A stretch of 64,000 bases of DNA, from assembly GCF_013426205.1 (NCBI RefSeq), contig NC_089423.1, positions 5,828,001-5,892,000 on the forward strand, in the 5' to 3' direction. The translations under genes and the position numbers were made by a program. Position 1 is the first letter of the stretch. Every line of letters starts with the position of its first letter. A model generated the notes under the pieces. The model made no database searches. It was not told the origin of the DNA and was given only the letters and a program-made list of their open reading frames with translations. Shown piece by piece: positions 25,082-35,494 of the stretch. The stretch is from Metarhizium brunneum (Eukaryota > Ascomycota > Sordariomycetes > Hypocreales > Clavicipitaceae).

Positions 25082-25993
25082 GGTGGTGTCTGGTGTTGGA
25101 CGGGAGACTATATGTTGACCGAGTTGCAGGATGAGTGTGCAAAGGCTGAGGAGACGGGAGACGATGAGCCTTGGGCAGCGGGTGCTGCGCCGTCCGTCCC
25201 AAGGACGCTGCGATGGTTACGCGGTCGCGTCGACAATGGCGCGATAGTCGTCGATTAATGCGAGGCAGCCAGGTCAATGGTTCGGATAATCGTGGTTGAG
25301 CGATGATGGATTCAACCTGTGCGCCTAGTAGTCGTGAGCAGATGGAATATGAAGGAGGAGACCCGCTTCCGAGTTGTTCAGTCGAGCGCATTCTACGGAG
25401 AACAGTTGCGGCGTTTCAGACTTCAGGTCTTGGGCCAGTTATGAACGACTTGTGAAGACGACCATGAGCAGGTGCGACTGGCTGCCTGGCCTGGCTTGTA
25501 CGTATTACGACTTGGCGTGGATGCATGGGACCAGTCAGTCCACCAGTCCACCAGTCCGGCATCGCGCCTTGCATAAGCGCTCCAAGCACAGGGCACGGAG
25601 CACCGGACAGAGCAGAGCAACACTTGGGGCAGGTGCCCACTCAACTGTAAATTGCCGTGTTCCTCCATGTCCCCCACTGAGCAGCCCGGAAGCCCGCCAG
25701 GCCACGCAGCCAAATCGCGGGGCAGGAGGGGCGAGCCATCGCCAATGACGTAGACGGTTGGCAAAGGTGATTGGCTAAGGTCTCTTGTTTCCAACAGCTT
25801 CAGAGGCAAGAGCAGCCTGCTATCGTACGGAGTAGCGAGTACCTGACTCCATACTCACCCTGTTACCCTAGAGCATCCGACTCGATCAAGTAATAGTATC
25901 TGTAAAGGGGGTTTCGTGTACCGCGCATAATGACCGTTTTCGATATTGTGTTTTTTTGTATCCTGCCTCTTCTGTTTATTTGTCACCGTTGCT
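25082..25993. other. Intergenic, 0.9 kb
   Basis: Contains the promoter of the disordered-protein gene, a short CACCAGTC-type tandem repeat near 25537-25557 and one TACGGAGTA element. No gene seen. Confidence 0.55.
25826..25834. repeat. TACGGAGTA element
   Basis: Single 9 bp copy of the dispersed motif in intergenic DNA. Confidence 0.55.
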
Positions 25994-27642
25994 CTACTTG
26001 GCAGCTATATGTATCGACTGCGTTTCATGCAGCGCCACCTTGACGCCGCCTGCGCTTTCCGTGAAGATCTTGACTCTCTCTACAAATTCCATACACGGAT
26101 CGCGGTTTTCCACCTCGGCAAATTCCTGTGCTAGCCTAACTAACAAGTAAACGGATTGTGTGATGATCTGTTGCCGTGCTGGACATATCCTTGGGCCGCC
26201 CGAAAATGGCACAAATTCCCATTTCGGCGCCCTACCCTCAAATCGACTCGGCCGGAAAACATCGGTGTCATCACCCCAAACTTCTGCATCATGAAGATGG
26301 GCGTAAAGATCAAGCGAAACCACAGTGCCCTTGGGTACAAATACCGGGCTGCGGCCTTGCGGTCCTCCGCCTCTGGGGAGGACTGTGTCCCGAATCGCCG
26401 TTCGGCTTAGCCGTCCGGTTGATCCGTGCAGCCGCAAGGCTTCCAGTACGGTGTATCGGAAGAGAGAGAGCGATCTCAGAAGCTCAAAGCTTAGGTTTTG
26501 GTCGCCTAGAGCAATCGCCTGCTTTCGAAGCTCTGTCCAGAGATCTGGGTTGCGAGCAAGATGAAAGAGGGTATTGGAGAGCACAACTGCGGTGCTCTCG
26601 AACGCCGGCAAGAAAATGTTCATCATCTCGTATCTTAGAGTCATTGGCTTCCGGATCCGCTTTGCCATCTCATCAAGGAGCACATATCGCGAATTCGACT
26701 GGCCACCCCTTTTCTTCTCGTCTAGCGGGTTCGGTTGGGAAGCCGCTGCTAGTGCACGAGAGACTTGACGGTCCACAAAAGCATGGATCTTGTCGATATT
26801 CTCATCTACTGTGTCATTGAATAGAGACCCGAGGGCCGCAAAGGCATGGCGGCGTTTGGTCGTACCTATCAGCGCCTGAGAGAAGGCTTCCATCAACTCA
26901 TCTCCTTGGGTAGCATTTCGATCTAGTGAATTGAAAGATTCCCCAAAAATGAATTCCGTCCCGCTATCCAGAAACTAAGAGGCAATCAGTGCACTCGCCC
27001 ATAACTATAGCGATAGGCTGTCAAACTGTCAAAGAGAAAGATCCAAGCTTGGAAAATCATAGAAACACTCACCAGCCTGCAGATAAGGGGCTTCAAATCG
27101 ACAGTGCTTCCATCGCGGGGTATCAAGGAAAGCATGCGGTCAACATGTTTCTTGAAGCGATGAACATCGCTCAGCTCTGCGCGCAAGAACAAGGGTTTGA
27201 GCGCATCTCGTGAGTGTTTCCAAGCCGGTCCATCCTTGGTAAATATCCCATGGCCGATGAGTCTCAGAATAGGTGTGATCCGAATGGTTTGTTTATCATA
27301 GTCTTCGAAGTTGGCAGCAAGCATAGCGCGAAAGTTGTGCGAGTCCATAGTGGCAATGGTCTTTCCAGCTGGGGACCGTTCTTCGATTGTTCGACCATAT
27401 TGAGCAAACTTTTCCTGGTAAAACTGGTTGTATTTGCCTAACACAAGGGCCTCAAACCTCTTGCGCTGTAGATCTTTACCTGACGGGTCTAATATCCACG
27501 GAAGGCGATGCGGATATTTGTTTGCTGCCTCACAACCGAGCTGTCGGGGTCTCCGATACTGATACCATTTCAGGAAAAGCCTGTACCCTACGAAAATTGC
27601 GGCAAGCCAGAAAGAAACCACGACCGAGTGAACAAGATGCAT
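25994..27642 (-). CDS. Cytochrome P450, CYP52-like clade
   Basis: Two exons (27642-27073, 26974-25994) joined across a 98 bp intron (GTGAGT...TTAG) give 516 residues, a normal P450 length. Residues 4-24 form the ER membrane anchor. The region with GIFTKDGPAWKHSRDALKPLF is the C-helix of CYP52-type fatty-acid or alkane hydroxylases. Further on are the ExxR motif (EALR), a PSRF element and the heme loop FVPFSGGPRICPARQ, whose Cys is the fifth iron ligand. Two positions differ from the textbook: after the Cys comes Pro-Ala instead of x-Gly, as in some CYP52 relatives such as CYP539, and the I-helix reads PAFESTAVVLSN where AGxDTT is usual. Substrate is therefore uncertain; terminal oxidation of a fatty chain is only the family expectation. 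Confidence 0.88.
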
Positions 27643-28492
27643 TTCCCTCCACTGGCTGCAGGCATCAGCTGCAAGGAAATAATGACTCGATTCGAAAGGA
27701 GGCCAGGAAGACCAACGTCCTACGGCACGAGATTTGAATGGCTACGAAGAGATACTATTCAAATACCTCTGTTGCTGCTGATGCCCAACATATCCATGAT
27801 TCGATTCGCCTTTGATGGCCAATGGCTAACGTGCATCTAAAGTCGTATTTCAGCCAAGGGGTGAACCGAATCAGGTGGAATGCGATGGTCTACGTATGGA
27901 GCAGTAGCTTGAAACCAATCATCCATGCGTGTCAGCCGCTTTACAGAAGTTCCTTTCCCCCCGTACGGGAAATCCGGGCTGCGCCTGTAATATGCGGTCA
28001 TCTTGGACCATCGGGGCTAAAGAGGGTTGACTTGTACCGCGTCCTAGCCAGTTCAGCCAAGGCTTTACAGTCAGGTGAACGACACAGACCATGAAGTGAT
28101 CCTTGAAATTTCTGGCCGTTGAAAATTTGTCTTTTGTTTTCCCACCGCCTCGTCATCCTCCGCAGGGAAGGCCAGTCATTCCGAGACTCGCGATCACGAT
28201 CCACGGACGGCACGGGCCGCTGAGAGGTTGGTGTTCCTCAGTTAAATTGCTTGATAGCCTTGATCATCCAGTGCAAGGTTCTACTTGCAGCTGGATATCT
28301 GAGAAGCAGGGATCTGACGACGTTGGTGGTGGAAACCCCTTTCTCACTTGCTTGTCTTCGGCTCCGTCTCAAAAAGTTCCTTACCCTGCCAGCACATCGT
28401 ATCTGGAATTCTTTGTCTCTCTAAATCCCACCAGTTTCCAGTGTAGCCATAACCATGTACCTTGTCTGGGGGGCATGTCGTAAAATTCTATT
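27643..28492. other. Intergenic, P450 promoter
   Basis: Holds 850 bp between the P450 start and the 3' end of the downstream regulator. No ORF with protein-like text, no repeat. Confidence 0.55.
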
Positions 28493-30706
28493 TCACACCA
28501 TGACTGAAAAATTGGACTCTTCTTGCAAAAAGCCTTGTAGCAGCGTGCTCCAGTCAGGCACGTGCTGCATGTCCTCGAACATTCCTGCATCGTTCATCTC
28601 GACAAATTTGCGGGTTGTCGACCCCGGCATGACGCCGCTTCCGAGTCCTTGATCAAGACCAGCGCTCGCAGGCACCTCACTCATTGGCAACTGACTTCCT
28701 CCTTTCTCACAACCATCCCGTGGTATAGACGCCGCGGCGCGGGCCATTAATGCCTTGAAAATCGTCCACTTGGGTCCCCGAAAGACAGCTGTACCCGTCT
28801 TCTCCATCACCTTGACGTATTCTTCTACAGATTTGAAGGCCCGAAGGGCGCAAGACCTTCTCGGGCGCAGGCATATGTTCCACAGAATAAACAGCATCAA
28901 GTGATACTGCGGGTATGATCGCACCGACCAGGTATACGGACGCAGCAGCTCATCCTTCAGTAAGTGCTGTCCTTCTTCAAACAAGCCAAGTGCCTCGAGG
29001 AGGGTTTCCTCTGTCGCCAAAAGCTCCTGTTGTTCCGGATGGTGGTGAGCCTCCCACTGCTGGCGCGTGACAAAGTCCAATTTGCGGACAATGAAGCGAC
29101 AAGTTATGAGTGTGAGTCTTTGCATGGGAATGACGGGGTTGCATTCTTTGATAAGGGTCTCGACGGTTTCTACTAATTTGGCGACGATGCGATCTCGAGC
29201 CTCGAAAGGCGGGGGGGTCGAAGGGTTGGACCATGATAGTTGGAGGAGGTCAGCCCATGTTTGGCAAATGCGAATGTTGGCGAGGGATGAGAGGATGCGA
29301 GTCCAGCCTTTGCGGGGTGGTGGGAGGTCCTTCATGTTCGGATCCAGATCATTGTCTTCGAGGTTGAGTGGGAGCTCAGCACCACCAGACATTGTGACAT
29401 TAGGCGTGGGAAGGTCGAGCAGGCCGAGATCTTCGGCAACCCGGCCATCACGACCCAGTAGGTACCACCACAGACGGCGGCGGATTTCGGACTCGAACGG
29501 CGAGAGGCCGAGTTTCGTGCCATCACGGTGGAGACCGATGGATTGCGCGATTCTTATGGCTAGGCCATTGAAGGTCCAGACGGAGCGGCCCGTGTTGTGG
29601 ACTCGTACTGCGCTCTGGTGGGCGCGCGAGTTAGAACGCGAGTGAGGGTAGGAAGAAATGATGTGATGACATACAAGGTAGATTGCCATGGCCTGTAGCA
29701 ATACGACGGTAGGGTTCTCCAGCAAATCTGCCTGGGCGAAACTCTGTTCGAGTCCGGCTTTGTACCGGTGCAGGGCACTCATCCAGGACTCCCCTAGAAG
29801 CCGTGGGCAGTCCTCCCTCTCATCGAGAGCGACAGTCGAGGCGTAGTATACGGCGTAGCACAATGCCAATGCTTCAGGTGAAGCTGTTTCTGGGTTGTTA
29901 ATCACCGTGTAGACTAAAACTTCCGAAGTCGGAATGTGGAGAATTTTGAAGAGGCAGTCGACATTGTCCACAAAGACCATCCATAGCTGCACAGCGGTAT
30001 ATTTGGAAGGGTGGTAACTTGAAGGTGGATGGGACGGTAGGGGCGTTGACAGTATTCCCATGGGATTGAAGGGCGATGGGACATGTGCCTGGGCCACTTC
30101 ATCTGTCCTCGGTGTTGCGAGGGCAGTACGGACATCGCTCTCCTACGCATTTCGGTTAAAACCAACCTAGATAGACCTCCACAACGAGCCTGAGAAGCGA
30201 GCCGACACTCCACATACCTGCCCAACAACACGAGAGACGAGAACCTCGTTGAAGTACTGCGCCGACGAGCCCTTCTCCAACAATATCTCCCCTCCGGGGT
30301 GGGGACTGCCAACTGCCGCCGGCGAAGTCTCGTGCCCAACGCCTCCTGTGCTGAAGGGGCTTGCATGCGGACCAGCAATAACCGTTTTTGGCGAGGCCGG
30401 AAAGCGGGCATGCGGGTGCGATGCCTCTCGCGCAGGAATGGACGTCAGCGTCTCCTCCAGCCTCGATATCCTCGTTGCAACGTCATTAATGGTAGCCTTG
30501 CGCACCCTGGGCGCTCTCGGCTCCTTGGGCGGATAGGAACATGCGTGGCCGCCGCGAGAACACGGCGTGCAAGGGCGCTTCTTGTCGCAGCGGACCTTGC
30601 GTCGACGACAAGTGGCACAGGATCTTTGCACGGGCGCCGCCGAGGAGACCGAGGCTGGCGTTTGAGAACGCTCTGGTGTCTCAGGCGAGGGGGAGTGGCT
30701 CGACAT
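28493..30706 (-). CDS. Zn(II)2Cys6 transcription factor with Fungal_trans domain
   Basis: Exons 30706-30218 and 30142-28493, split by a 75 bp intron (GTATGT...GTAG), encode 712 residues. I chose the ATG at 30706, which places the zinc cluster at residues 30-56 (CATC, VRC, RPC, TPC, HAC; spacing 2-6-5-2-6). A short linker with RISRLEETL then suggests a dimerising coiled coil. The large C-terminal part shows the middle-homology features of the fungal-specific transcription factor domain, including RIAQSIGLHRDG and SEIRRRLWWYLLGRD. It should be a nuclear, probably dimeric regulator that reads CGG triplets. It is divergent from the MFS carrier at 31302, with CGG/CCG inverted repeats between them, so it may control that carrier and itself. 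Control of the neighbouring P450 is possible but unproven. Confidence 0.9.
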
Positions 30707-30806
30707 CTGTCTGGAGTTAGCAGCTTGTGCCCGGCGCGTGTGCTCTGCAAGAGGGACTGAAGGAATAGGAATAGGTTCATGTCGAGGGAGCACGAGAGGT
30801 CGGCCT

Positions 30807-30822
30807 CGGTGGCTATATACCG
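30807..30822. promoter_or_regulatory. CGG-N10-CCG inverted repeat over a TATA-like core
   Basis: CGG at 30807-30809 and CCG at 30820-30822 enclose TGGCTATATA. The spacing resembles sites bound by dimeric Zn2Cys6 proteins, and the TATA-like core is about 110 bp upstream of the regulator's ATG. Binding is inferred, not shown. Confidence 0.4.
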
Positions 30823-31021
30823 CGCCGAGGACCGAACGCTCAGCCCTACTGGCTGGCCCCACTCCCTGTAAACCCCTGCTACCCCCGAGCGCCGAATCAC
30901 CGAACAGCCCATTGGCCGGCAAGCCATTGTCGAAAATCGGGCTAGTTCACATATCCTCCCCTTTACAAGGGCAACGATCAAGCTTTCCACGAGCCAGAGC
31001 TTACCAAGCTTCTTTCTTGAG

Positions 31022-31033
31022 TCGGATGTCCGA
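31022..31033. promoter_or_regulatory. Near-perfect palindrome TCGGATGTCCGA
   Basis: CGG and CCG half-sites four bases apart, about 270 bp upstream of the MFS start. A candidate second site for a Zn2Cys6 dimer. Confidence 0.35.
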
Positions 31034-31140
31034 AACCGCGAGACCCGTTTAACCCCGATTATGACTTCTCAACATGCCAGAAGAACGGCGTGTCAGCATG
31101 TTGATTCCCACAGGGGACAGACGACTCCTTGTAGTACTAG

Positions 31141-31147
31141 TATATAA
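31141..31147 (+). promoter_or_regulatory. TATA-like box of the MFS carrier
   Basis: TATATAA lies about 160 bp upstream of the ATG at 31302, oriented toward the carrier gene. Confidence 0.45.
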
Positions 31148-31301
31148 GATATGTGGCTGCTGGGCGCGTCTATTTTTCCCCATCTTGTGAGACACTCATG
31201 ATCGAGTTTATTTTGATCGAACCGTGAATGCGTTTCCATCACATGTGACTTGTGTCCCGTTGTTCAGCTCGTCACACCTCCAACGATACTGAGGCTTCGT
31301 C

Positions 31302-32862
31302 ATGGCTGCGCCTTCGAGTGAGAGGAAAGGCTCCTCTAGTGGTTCACAATCTACCATGACCGTTGCACAACGTGAGGGGCACGACATGCCCGACGCCAAT
31401 AATCTGTATCCTGGCGACAAATCAGACGAGGAAAAGGCCCCCCCTACTCCCGAGGAACCGGTTGTTGCTGATGGAGGCACCGTTGCTTGGCTGGTTGTTC
31501 TGGGGGCGTGGTGTGTCTCGTTTTGCAGTTTTGGCTGGATCAACAGTATGTAACCTGATTTCTCCCAAAATCCGGACATCTTTGGACCGGGCGACATGCT
31601 GACATTGGCTAGGTGTCGGAGCGTTTCAGGAATACTACCAGCACAACATGTTGTCGTCATACTCGGCCAGCACCATCTCTTGGATCCCGTCACTACAAAT
31701 CTTCTTCATGAACGCCTTGGTCCGTACCCGTCACGCCCGCGCCATCATCAAGTACAGAAAAAATACTAACAACATGTAGGGCCCCGCGGTAGGCATGCTC
31801 TACGATAGATATGGCCCTCGACAACTCCTCCTCGCCGGCAGTGTCCTCCACGTCTTTGGGCTCATGATGTGTTCCCTCGGGACGCAATACTACCAAATCC
31901 TATTAGCTCAAGGTGTCTGCTCGGCCATTGGCGTTTCTGCCATCTTCCAGCCATGTACGTGAACCACTACCTCCTACCCAATGATCCCCCCCTCGGTCAA
32001 AGCCAACTAACATGGCAAAACCTCAGCAATCAACGTCATCCACGGCTGGTTCAACAAGAAGCGCGGCGCGGCGTTCGGCATTCTCGCAACCGGCTCCTCC
32101 CTCGGCGGCGTCATCTTCCCCATCATGGTCTCGCGCCTCATCCGCCAAGTCGGCTTCCCGTGGGCCATGAGAACCTGCGCATTCCTCATCCTGGCCCTCC
32201 TCATCGTCGCCAACCTCACCATCCGCGCCGCCCATCCGCCGCGCCCGCAAAAGCTCACCAAGGCGCAGCTCGCAAAGCCCTTTTCCGAGTTCGACTTTGT
32301 ATTCCTGTGCGCGGGCTTCTTCTGCTTCACGTTTGGCATCTTCGTGCCCATTGACTATCTGCCCGTCCAGGCGCTCGATGCTGGCGTGGACCCCAACTTG
32401 GTGCAGTACCTGCTGTCGATCCTCAACGCCGCAAGTCTCTTTGGGCGGTTGTTTTCGGGAATCGTGGGGGACAAGATTGGCCGGTACAACATTTTCGTGA
32501 CGGTTTGCGCCCTTACGGGCATATGGGTTCTTGCGCTCTGGATCCCGAGCTCCAGCACTGGCGGCATCATTGCGTTTGCGGCGCTGTTTGGTTTCTGTAG
32601 CGGCGCGTACGTGTCGCTTATTGGGCCGCTGGTTGCGCAGATTTCGCCGCTGCGGGAAATCGGCTTCAGGACCGGTATTATATTCTTTATTGCGTCCATT
32701 GGTGGGTTGACGACGAACCCTATTAGTGGCGCCATTTTGGGAGATGACAAGAACTGGGTGGGCGTAAAGGTGTTTGCAGGTGTATTTTGCTTTGCGGGAA
32801 CCTTTTTGGTTCTCATTGCAAGAATTCGCAGGACGGGATGGAAGTTGGCGGTTGTGTTTTAA
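31302..32862 (+). CDS. MFS carrier, monocarboxylate-porter type
   Basis: Four exons (31302-31545, 31613-31719, 31780-31954, 32027-32862) give 453 residues. The first 60 are hydrophilic and disordered, followed by the start of the MCT fold: [34 protein letters not shown], which is only complete after the first splice. GMLYDRYGPRQLLLAG matches the loop between helices 2 and 3, and NKKRGAAFGI the loop between helices 4 and 5, of this family. About 12 membrane segments are expected. Fungal members (Mch-like) sit in the plasma or vacuolar membrane; many are of unknown substrate or act in riboflavin or metabolite movement, so no substrate is claimed. The second intron uses a GTCCGT donor, weaker than usual. 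It diverges from a Zn2Cys6 gene and probably depends on it. Confidence 0.9.
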
Positions 32863-33073
32863 AGGCTCCTTTTCCCTCTCTTCCTTTATATGTCGCCTTC
32901 ACAGGTCCGGGGAATATAATATAATTGGCTTAGATCTGGGCATTGGGAGGTAAGCATAGACTTGGTGTATTTAGATTTGGGACTTGGAAACCTGGCGAGG
33001 CTTCATCGAAATTGTTGTATTATAATCCTACTCCACTGTTAATATCAAAACCTCACTTCCTGAAATGTCAAGC

Positions 33074-34527
33074 CTATTGCCTCGTAGCGAATTCCTTCTC
33101 TATATCAGAAACCTCCTCCACAGGATGCTTATTCAAACTCTCATAAAGCTGTAAATAGCTCCCAATCAAGAAAGCCCACGAGCCCCTATCACCAGCACTG
33201 TTAGAAGACTGCCTTTGAAACTCAATCCCAACCGCCTGCGAACGCTTACCAAAATGTAGCTAGCGAAGCCTGATACTGCGCCCCCGAATTCCCATGCGCC
33301 ATCCCCAAGGCACCACACAAGGTGAACCCACACGCTCCGATGAGATTCCAAAACGCAACATGCCACCCCAGCAGATGCGGTGCCGGCTTCCACCACTTGC
33401 TCTGCGTCTCCAACATGTACAGCGTGCTACTCACGACAAACCCGCTGCCGCCAATGACTTGTGGAATCCAGTAGGCCGCGTTCAGCCGCCACTGTGGAGT
33501 GAGATGGTTGATTATGCCTGGTAGTGCGGTAATGCCAGAGATGCCGAACACGGTGGCACCAAAGAGCTGGGCCGAGCCGGCGAGGAAACCCAATTCGTGG
33601 AGGTAGTGAGTACGCAGGTCGTACCACGAGGGAAACCATTGCCAATGTTTCACGCGTTCAACACTCTGAGATGTCTGGGAGAGTAGCGTGGAAGGGGGCA
33701 TTTTTGGCTTGCCCACTAGGTTGCGCTTATTCTGATGGTGGTGTTGGCAATGGCTGCGAGCCGCAACTACTTGTATCTTGGGTTTGCCGTTGCCATTCTG
33801 GAGCAATTGCTCGAGAGCCCAGCCAAAACAGCCTGTATTATTAGCATTGATAGCTTCGAAAATGAGCAAGATGGAGCCGACTTCAAAAAAGAGAATGGCG
33901 CCGATGAAGGCAGTTATCCCGCCGCCGTAGTACGACTCCCCGGGAAACTCTGTCTCAGGTGCTACCAGTGGAAGCCACGCAAAGAAGCCCTAGGATATAT
34001 ATCAGTCAACCCTCTCTACTCAAAGTCGCACAACCACCATGACCAGATGCCGAGTGTACAGGTCGAAAAATATATAAACATACGTTGATAACCCAGACTA
34101 CACTCCCCCAAGTGAATATAAAACCAACCAACCACGAAATATCCCATACAGGGAAATACGTAAACGTCCTGACCACGTTCTTCACAACTTCCCTGGGATC
34201 CGACGTCCGTCTTGGCGTCACAAAAGGCGCATCTTCACCCGGCGACGCTGGCTGAACGAGTAGAGGATGCCGTCCCTTACGGTTGTCTCGCGATCGCCAC
34301 AGAAACTTGACATATGCGGCAGGGACAGTGGAATTGACTTGTTTTGGTGGTTGTCCAAGAGGTGTGTTGTCGCCATTGCTCTCCTGGGGTGGAGAGAGTC
34401 CTGCGTGATGGAAATGGGCCCTTGTTGGATTCAGGAAGCTGAAGGGTCCTTCGGCGTGGTGGAGTGTCACGTTGTCGTCGTGCCGGAAGGGTTCTTTCGT
34501 CTGAAAGTCTTTATTTCGGAGTGGCAT
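33074..34527 (-). CDS. Fungal multi-spanning integral membrane protein, function unknown
   Basis: Three exons (34527-34084, 33989-33250, 33197-33074) give 435 residues. I placed the start at the ATG at 34527. Residues 1-110 are polar and cytoplasmic-looking. Hydrophobic segments follow: WLVGFIFTWGSVVWVINGFFAWLPL (assembled across intron 1), then GITAFIGAILFEVGSILLIFEAI, then at least five more, including LGFLAGSAQLFGATVFGISG and VAFWNLIGACGFTLCGALG. The last exon adds CAGDRGSWAFLIGSYLQLYES and a short tail ending in a TAG stop, and is only found by splicing. The set resembles a widespread uncharacterised fungal membrane family. The gene points toward the MFS gene's 3' end (211 bp apart), so they are convergent. 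No catalytic motif is visible. Confidence 0.8.
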
Positions 34528-35494
34528 GGTCACACTGACGTGGCAAGTGAAGTCGCGATATCTGCTGGACAGACTGTCGAGACTATAGGTGCAACGTATC
34601 CCAGTGCAGCATATCTTTCAATTGCTCAGGGGTATGTTTCGCCGCGACATCCGGCTGGGCCCCTTCATGGGAAGAGTGAACATTCATTCAAGGCTGCTTG
34701 CAATGCTTGACGCGGAAGCGGCATATTGAAAATGAGAGCTCTCTTCAATAACCCTGCATGTGGTTGTCTAATGTGGGGCGAGTCTCCTGTGCGGCGGCGC
34801 CGTGGCAGCTTTGCCTTCCTCCTCCAATCACACTCTACACGGCCCATTAAGCAAATAAAAAGACTGATATGCAACCAAGTTGTATACTGTAACTACCAAA
34901 AAACTTCAAGACAAAGGAAACGCGACAAATGAGCAACATATATATTGCGACAAGCATCCGATGCGTCAGTGGTATCATCCATGTCTTTTTGTGCCAGAAA
35001 CAAGACAAAGAACAAAAGAGAAGGGAAAACAGGACAAAAAGTAAGAAAGAAAATACAAGGAGCTGAACGGGTTCAACATATTCTCATCTCCTGGTTACTT
35101 CTACTGCCATTCCTTGAAACCCAATCTCCCCATGCTTCACCGGCATTAAACAGCGTCCCCCCTACAGAATGCTCTCGCGTGTTTCACAAAACCTCATATT
35201 GATATCAGTTAATGGTGTCGACAGGCACCGAAGTTCAGTTGCATGAATGCAAATGCTTTGTTGACCCTGCGCTCGATCTCGTGTCGACGTCGACTAAACC
35301 CTCTTTGAAAATTTCCATTTCGCTCGCTTCAGTTGTCAAAATATGATGATGCTGCGCCATGCTGTGCCATAAAATACAAATACCAAGGGGGGATAAAGTA
35401 AAGAAGAAGATAATCTTGACGCAATGAAAATAAATGAAAGTCATTCCCGGGCCAAGTTTATTGGGAAGCAGCAGAATTGCAACGTCGCCGTGAC
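34528..35494. other. Intergenic, about 1 kb
   Basis: Carries the membrane-protein promoter and the 3' region of the PI4P 5-kinase gene. Purine-rich (AAGACAAAG-like) runs occur around 34900-35060. No gene seen. Confidence 0.55.

Larger units (their letters stand above)
30707..31301. promoter_or_regulatory. Shared divergent promoter, regulator / MFS carrier
   Basis: The 595 bp separating two outward-facing start codons must carry both promoters. It holds at least two CGG/CCG inverted repeats and a TATA-like box on each side, listed separately. Open frames extending the regulator upstream lack an ATG and are treated as 5' leader. Confidence 0.6.

Noticed and set aside
25994..34527. Secondary-metabolite biosynthetic cluster
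   Set aside because: No polyketide synthase, peptide synthetase, terpene cyclase or prenyltransferase lies nearby.
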